From the NCBI GenBank assembly GCA_024278655.1, contig JAJRSV010000237.1, forward strand, positions 1-12,491: a DNA stretch of 12,491 nt, written 5' to 3'. Shown one piece after another: positions 8,539-12,491 of the stretch; the first letter of the stretch is position 1, and the number at the start of each line of letters is the position of its first letter. The notes beneath the pieces are model-generated. The model was not told the origin of the DNA, searched no databases, and saw only the letters and a program-made list of their open reading frames with translations. The translations under genes were made by a program, and so were the position numbers. Source of the DNA: Bacteroidota bacterium (GTDB lineage: Bacteria > Bacteroidota > Ignavibacteria > Ignavibacteriales > Ignavibacteriaceae).

Positions 8539-9627
8539 TTACTCTTCAACGGCGTCCAACAGTTCTTCTTTTCTGTCTTCAGTCAGTTCGTTTGCCGTTC
8601 TGAAAGACTGCAGAGTAACATCCATCTGCTGAATTAAATTACGCTTATAATATTTCGGCGCAAATACCGAACCGTCGAGCATGTAAATCCGTTTGGTATC
8701 TTCATCGTAAAAAGTATAGTTCACAAAAGGACCACCCATTCCTTTTATGTTCAGATCCCACAATCCCTGAGTAAATATTGCATACTTGTTATTGAAGTTA
8801 ACTTCGGTTGTGGTAAAATAATCTTCGGCAATAACCACATAAGCTTCGTCATCGGATGTGCGGTAAAACTTTTTTGTTACACGGTTGCGTATTGCTTTTA
8901 TCGAATCGGCGTTCAGATATTCCGGAGTTGCGTTATCAATCCAGTGAACAAAAATCCATCGCTCCATATCGCTGCCGGGTGAACGCCTTAACCAAACGAA
9001 ATTCTCGTCCGGTCTGTTCAGCGCAAGTTTATAATCCGCCTGAACATAAATTACCCATCCGTAATCTTTAAGGAACCTGCCCTCGATATCTTTCTTTTCA
9101 TACTTTGCATTATAAAGACTGCTGTATAATCTTTTATCGGATATTTTCTGGAACGTGTAGAGAAGCTTATCGGAGTTTTGCAGAATCTTAAACTCAAGTT
9201 CCTGCAGCGAAGGTGCCGAGAGAACAACTACCAACTGCCCTTTCGCCCACAAATCGTATTTATAGAGTACAAAGTTCGGATCGTTCATTAACTTGTTTCT
9301 AACCGCTGTATCAGTTACCGATTCGATATATTTTGATGTTCTGGAACCGGAGTTAAGCGGGGCAACAAGTATCATATTTTTTGTACGCTCGTAATGCCCG
9401 ATGCGCGATACATCAATTCTTTTGAGTGTGAACAGCTTTTCCGGCTGAGGTGTGTAAATAACTTTTTCGAAGGTGGATTCAAGAGCCGTTCGAAGGTATT
9501 CGAATTCGGTTGAATCCGCAACTACATATATCTCGTCTTCGAACCCTTTTGCAGGTCTTTTTAGATTACAGGAATTTATTACGAGGATAATGCTTAATAA
9601 CGATAATATGATTGCAAACTTTTTCAT
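8539..9627 (-). CDS. DUF4837 family lipoprotein
   Basis: A predicted 362-aa lipoprotein: K2-K3, a hydrophobic stretch, then a lipobox I-N-S-C with C20 as the lipidated residue, so it should be membrane-anchored outside the cytoplasm. The remainder resembles the uncharacterised DUF4837 family of Bacteroidota, notably the blocks WLRRSPGSDMERWIFVHW and GLWDLNIKGMGGPFVNYTFY in its second half. No catalytic motif is recognised and no function is known to me. I chose the ATG at 9627-9625 (MKKFAIIL...), two bases after the upstream stop. A TTG at 9633-9631 would add two residues and overlap the upstream TGA as TTGA, which is also possible. It is the last gene of the hpt-ftsH-kinase unit, implying envelope-related expression, and its stop is 2 nt from the stop of the convergent DUF2723 gene. 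Confidence 0.85.
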   Translation of the reverse strand: MKKFAIILSLLSIILVINSCNLKRPAKGFEDEIYVVADSTEFEYLRTALESTFEKVIYTPQPEKLFTLKRIDVSRIGHYERTKNMILVAPLNSGSRTSKYIESVTDTAVRNKLMNDPNFVLYKYDLWAKGQLVVVLSAPSLQELEFKILQNSDKLLYTFQKISDKRLYSSLYNAKYEKKDIEGRFLKDYGWVIYVQADYKLALNRPDENFVWLRRSPGSDMERWIFVHWIDNATPEYLNADSIKAIRNRVTKKFYRTSDDEAYVVIAEDYFTTTEVNFNNKYAIFTQGLWDLNIKGMGGPFVNYTFYDEDTKRIYMLDGSVFAPKYYKRNLIQQMDVTLQSFRTANELTEDRKEELLDAVEE

Positions 9628-9629
9628 AA

Positions 9630-10298
9630 TCAACCCGGGACGTTTGATAATGTTAGTTCAATATTTGGTAAAACAATTGTATATAACACCCACATCGTAA
9701 ATCCGACCGATAACGGAATTGACAAGTTATCATCAACATATCCGGATGAAACATTCTCGACAACAGCACCTATAAAAGCAGCTATAAAACCGATTATGAA
9801 CTCCTCCGGCAAATTTCCGATTTTTGGTGTAAATAAAACTACAATACATGAACTAATAAAAAAAGCTAATGTTCCCTCAAGACTCTTAAATAAAAATTTA
9901 TGCCTGCCGAATTTCCTTCCGATTAAGGCAGCCGAAGTATCGCCGATAATTAAAATGGCAAATGCAGTAATAAAAATTACCTTGGGAAAGATGAGCACTC
10001 CAATCAGCGCCGAAATAAGAACGTAGGTTGCGCCGTTAAGGGTTTTCTTTTTCTCATCTACTTCGTGGCGGCGAAGCAGAAAGCCGAACAGCTTATAAAA
10101 AACCGTTCCTACCTGAGGTGAAAAATAGCGGGCGAGATCTAAAGTGATAGCAAAAGCCGATAGTCCCCCCAGAATAATTGCCGCTGTTGATTGCGGAATA
10201 AAATAATATATGACCGGGATCAATAGTGAGGTTAGATGAATCAGTTTTCTGATTAATTCATCTTTATAGCCGATAGTTCCGCGATCAATGTGAGTCAT
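9630..10298 (-). CDS. Diacylglycerol/polyprenol kinase (SEC59/dolichol kinase-like) family membrane protein
   Basis: This 222-aa protein is almost entirely membrane segments. It carries the signatures of the CTP-dependent lipid-alcohol kinase group (dolichol kinase, phytol kinase, yeast diacylglycerol kinase), which is related to phosphatidate cytidylyltransferases: RKLIH at 17-21, LNGATY at 87-92, IGDTSAALIGRKFGRHKF at 118-135 and KSLEGT at 138-143, followed by E181 and DDN at 189-191 near the C-terminus. The likely reaction is CTP-dependent phosphorylation of a polyprenol, diacylglycerol or similar lipid alcohol; such proteins are often labelled phosphatidate cytidylyltransferase in databases, and the substrate cannot be read from sequence. 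The ATG at 10298 overlaps the end of ftsH by 14 nt, and its stop adjoins the DUF4837 start, so it is surely cotranscribed with both. Confidence 0.85.
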   Translation of the reverse strand: MTHIDRGTIGYKDELIRKLIHLTSLLIPVIYYFIPQSTAAIILGGLSAFAITLDLARYFSPQVGTVFYKLFGFLLRRHEVDEKKKTLNGATYVLISALIGVLIFPKVIFITAFAILIIGDTSAALIGRKFGRHKFLFKSLEGTLAFFISSCIVVLFTPKIGNLPEEFIIGFIAAFIGAVVENVSSGYVDDNLSIPLSVGFTMWVLYTIVLPNIELTLSNVPG

Positions 10299-12384
10299 CT
10301 TTGGGAGCGGTATCCTTATTCTTGCGCTGTTCCAACAACTGTTTTACATGTTCGGGAACTTCTTTTTCAACTTCTTCCTTTACCTTTTCCTTTACTTTTT
10401 CTTCTTTTACTTCTTCTTCCTTCTCTTTGCCGTCACCGTTTTTTGGCGGAGGAGGCAGCTCGCCGCCCCTGATAATAGTGTTTATCTGTTCGGCATCAAG
10501 AATTTCTCTTTCCAGAAGTTCCTTCGAAAGTTTATGGAGCAGGTCCAGGTTTTCTTTTAAAATTTTCTCGGCTTTTTCCATCCCTGCATTTACAATTCTT
10601 CTTATTTCCTCATCAATTTGTATTGCAGTCTTTTCGCTGTAATCCCTGTGCTTTTGAATTTCCCTGCCGAGGAAAATCTCTTCTTCTTTTGCACCGTAAC
10701 TTAGCGGACCTAATTTTTCACTCATTCCCCATTCACAAACCATTTTACGGGCAATGTTTGTAGCTTTTTCGATATCGTTACCGGCACCTGTAGTGTAGTG
10801 ATTAAACACTAACTTTTCAGCCGCTCTTCCGCCGAGTGCGGATGTTATAAGAGCTTCGAGGTATTCTTTTGAATATGTATGCTTTTCATCTATCGGCAGA
10901 TAGCTTGTAACGCCAAGTGCTCTACCGCGCGGAATAATAGTAACTTTATGAACCGGGTCTGCTTCGGGAAGCATTCTGGCAACCAATACATGCCCGATTT
11001 CATGATAAGCCGTAATCTTCTTCTCTTCTTCCGAAATGATGAGACTCTTCCGTTCCATTCCCATCATCACTTTATCTTTTGCTTCCTCAAAATCAATCTT
11101 CTCAACCTTCTTCTTGTTCTTTCGTGCTGCTAACAGTGCGGCTTCGTTAACAAGGTTTGCAAGATCGGCACCGGCTAATCCCGGCGTGCCCTTTGCAATT
11201 TCTTCGAGGTCAACGTCATCACCCAAAGGAATGTTGCGTGTGTGAACTTTAAGTATTCCCTCACGACCTTTAACATCGGGACGATCGACAACAATTTGCC
11301 TGTCGAATCTGCCCGGACGGAGCAACGCAGGATCGAGCACATCGGGACGGTTTGTAGCTGCTATAATTATAACACCTATATTTTGCTCGAAGCCGTCCAT
11401 CTCAACAAGCAACTGGTTAAGCGTCTGTTCACGCTCATCGTGCCCGCCGCCTAAACCGGCACCTCTGTGCCTTCCGACGGCATCAATCTCATCTATAAAA
11501 ATAATACAGGGAGCATTCTTCTTGCCCTGTTCGAATAAATCTCTTACCCTGCTTGCACCAACGCCTACAAACATCTCAACAAAATCGGCACCGCTTATAG
11601 AGAAGAACGGAACGCCTGCTTCGCCTGCAACGGCTCGGGCGAGTAATGTTTTACCTGTTCCCGGAGGTCCTAACAGTAAAACACCTTTAGGAATTTTACC
11701 GCCGAGCTTTTGAAACTTGGTTGGTTCTTTGAGGAATTCGATAACTTCCTGGAGTTCTATCTTCGCTTCATCGGCACCGGCAACATCGTCAAACGTTACC
11801 TTTTGTCCCGATTGAGTTATCAATTTGGCTTTACTTCTTCCGAACGAGAAGATACCTCTGGAACCTCCTCCCTGTCCCTGCATTCTTCTCATCAGAATAA
11901 TATAGATTGCAATGATAAGTACCCATGGGAAAAGACCGATTAATACATTAAGCCATTCACTCGATTCTTTATCGAACGTGTAAGCTATCCCTTTTGATTT
12001 CCAAAGGGCTTCCTGGTCTTTTATTATCGGTTCGGGAATGTAAACTGAAATTGCTTTAACCTTTACCGGTTTTCCATCTATTGTAATTGTAGTTTCGCTG
12101 GTAAGTTCGGCTGTAAAGTAGTAATCGTTAATATCCGATTTGGTGATTTTAGCTTCGGAAATTTTATCCGGTTCGTTCAGCAGCTTTTCGTAGGCACCGA
12201 AGGGGATTTCGACAAAAGTGCCCTGACTTGTTCTGAACATCTGCATAAAGATTACCGCGGCAATAATTACCGCACCCCAGCCGAAAACTACTTTAATGAT
12301 TTTCGACCAATCGAAATTATCGTCCGGTTTGTTTGGTCCCGAACCTTTGGGACTCTTCATATCACGTTTCTTATTATCAGCCAT
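10285..12384 (-). CDS. ftsH: ATP-dependent zinc metalloprotease FtsH
   Basis: FtsH is a hexameric inner-membrane AAA+ protease that pulls out and degrades damaged membrane proteins and some regulators. Visible in order: a polar N-terminus, a first membrane segment (about 33-49), a periplasmic domain (about 50-142), a second membrane segment (about 146-165), Walker A GPPGTGKT (239-246), pore loop MFVGVG (271-276), Walker B IIFIDEID (294-301), second region of homology with arginine fingers R356 and R359, the protease zinc site HEIGH (461-465), and the probable third ligand D537 in GNDIEKAT. At 699 aa it is longer than E. coli FtsH (about 645), mainly because of a lysine/glutamate-rich tail (653-690). 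The ATG at 12384 follows the hpt stop by 16 nt; its leader has nine consecutive A and no Shine-Dalgarno. The downstream kinase gene overlaps its 3' end by 14 nt. Confidence 0.99.
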   Translation of the reverse strand: MADNKKRDMKSPKGSGPNKPDDNFDWSKIIKVVFGWGAVIIAAVIFMQMFRTSQGTFVEIPFGAYEKLLNEPDKISEAKITKSDINDYYFTAELTSETTITIDGKPVKVKAISVYIPEPIIKDQEALWKSKGIAYTFDKESSEWLNVLIGLFPWVLIIAIYIILMRRMQGQGGGSRGIFSFGRSKAKLITQSGQKVTFDDVAGADEAKIELQEVIEFLKEPTKFQKLGGKIPKGVLLLGPPGTGKTLLARAVAGEAGVPFFSISGADFVEMFVGVGASRVRDLFEQGKKNAPCIIFIDEIDAVGRHRGAGLGGGHDEREQTLNQLLVEMDGFEQNIGVIIIAATNRPDVLDPALLRPGRFDRQIVVDRPDVKGREGILKVHTRNIPLGDDVDLEEIAKGTPGLAGADLANLVNEAALLAARKNKKKVEKIDFEEAKDKVMMGMERKSLIISEEEKKITAYHEIGHVLVARMLPEADPVHKVTIIPRGRALGVTSYLPIDEKHTYSKEYLEALITSALGGRAAEKLVFNHYTTGAGNDIEKATNIARKMVCEWGMSEKLGPLSYGAKEEEIFLGREIQKHRDYSEKTAIQIDEEIRRIVNAGMEKAEKILKENLDLLHKLSKELLEREILDAEQINTIIRGGELPPPPKNGDGKEKEEEVKEEKVKEKVKEEVEKEVPEHVKQLLEQRKNKDTAPKDDSH
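10360..10428 (-). repeat. Low-complexity Lys/Glu/Val-coding repeat at the ftsH 3' end
   Basis: Codons for FtsH residues 653-675 consist almost only of K, E and V with imperfect periodic units (KEEEVKEEKVKEKVKEEVEK). The plus strand is accordingly a pyrimidine tract of repeated TTTTC/CTTC units. The encoded tail is probably a charged helix or disordered extension after the protease domain. Tracts like this can change length by replication slippage, so length differences between strains would be expected. Confidence 0.65.
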
Positions 12385-12400
12385 AAATTTTTTTTTGTTG

Positions 12401-12491
12401 TTAATTTCCAGTTTTATTTTCGTTACTCAAAACGTAGATTGACCTTAGATTTCTATACTTTTGAGCGTAATCCAATCCGTAACCTATAACA
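12401..12491 (-). CDS. hpt: C-terminus of hypoxanthine phosphoribosyltransferase (runs off right edge)
   Basis: The last 29 codons and a TAA stop (12403-12401) are visible, in frame from 12490. They encode VIGYGLDYAQKYRNL, the conserved C-terminal block of hypoxanthine/guanine phosphoribosyltransferases (compare the usual F-V-V-G-Y-G-x-D-Y), then a short tail ending NENKTGN. The enzyme salvages hypoxanthine and guanine with PRPP to give IMP and GMP. The order hpt then ftsH, here with a 16-nt gap, is a widespread bacterial arrangement (often tilS-hpt-ftsH), which supports the call. The catalytic and PRPP-binding parts lie outside the window. Confidence 0.8.
   Translation of the reverse strand, partial: VIGYGLDYAQKYRNLRSIYVLSNENKTGN

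Noticed and set aside
9625..9633. TTG start for the DUF4837 gene overlapping the upstream stop as TTGA
   Set aside because: The ATG six bases later gives a more typical signal peptide start (MKK), so it was preferred; TTG remains possible.
10290..11943. Plus-strand open frames opposite ftsH, including S/F-rich ones near 10301-10642
   Set aside because: Their composition mirrors the K/E-rich FtsH tail read in antisense; no independent coding evidence.

Overview
The window looks like a piece of chromosome from a bacterium of the Bacteroidota/Chlorobi group, most likely the Ignavibacteria. I infer this from protein family content and SecA architecture, not from a marker gene. The supports are a long SecA (1016 aa) with the insertions typical of that group, a DUF4837 lipoprotein, a DUF2723/TMEM260-type membrane glycosyltransferase, and start sites without clear Shine-Dalgarno sequences but with A-rich leaders. 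Coding density is very high and base composition moderately AT-rich. I see no rRNA, tRNA, CRISPR array, insertion sequence or prophage gene.

Layout. (1) Positions 1-3557, minus strand: secA, then a P-II signal protein gene (glnB) 3 nt downstream, then, 45 nt further, the first 36 codons of a lipoprotein gene that runs off the left edge. (2) Positions 3558-3795: a 238-nt AT-rich divergent intergenic region, the only sizeable non-coding stretch, with an inverted repeat and a third matching half-site. (3) Positions 3796-8536, plus strand: a two-domain glutamine synthetase adenylyltransferase/deadenylylase (glnE), overlapping by 20 nt a DUF2723 multi-pass membrane protein. (4) Positions 8539-12491, minus strand, read from the right: the last codons of a hypoxanthine phosphoribosyltransferase gene (hpt), ftsH, a polyprenol/diacylglycerol kinase-family membrane protein, and a DUF4837 lipoprotein. 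The last three genes overlap or nearly touch. The operons of regions 3 and 4 converge with only 2 nt between their stop codons.

How they work together. Two themes recur. Nitrogen control: P-II and GlnE, partners in the classical glutamine synthetase modification cascade, lie on either side of secA in divergent units. Cell envelope: SecA drives protein export, FtsH degrades membrane proteins, the kinase-family protein acts on a membrane lipid alcohol, the DUF2723 protein probably transfers sugar from a lipid carrier, and two lipoproteins are present. Most genes are housekeeping. The least understood are the DUF4837 lipoprotein tied to ftsH and the unusual C-terminal domain of GlnE. I found no convincing new defence or mobile system.
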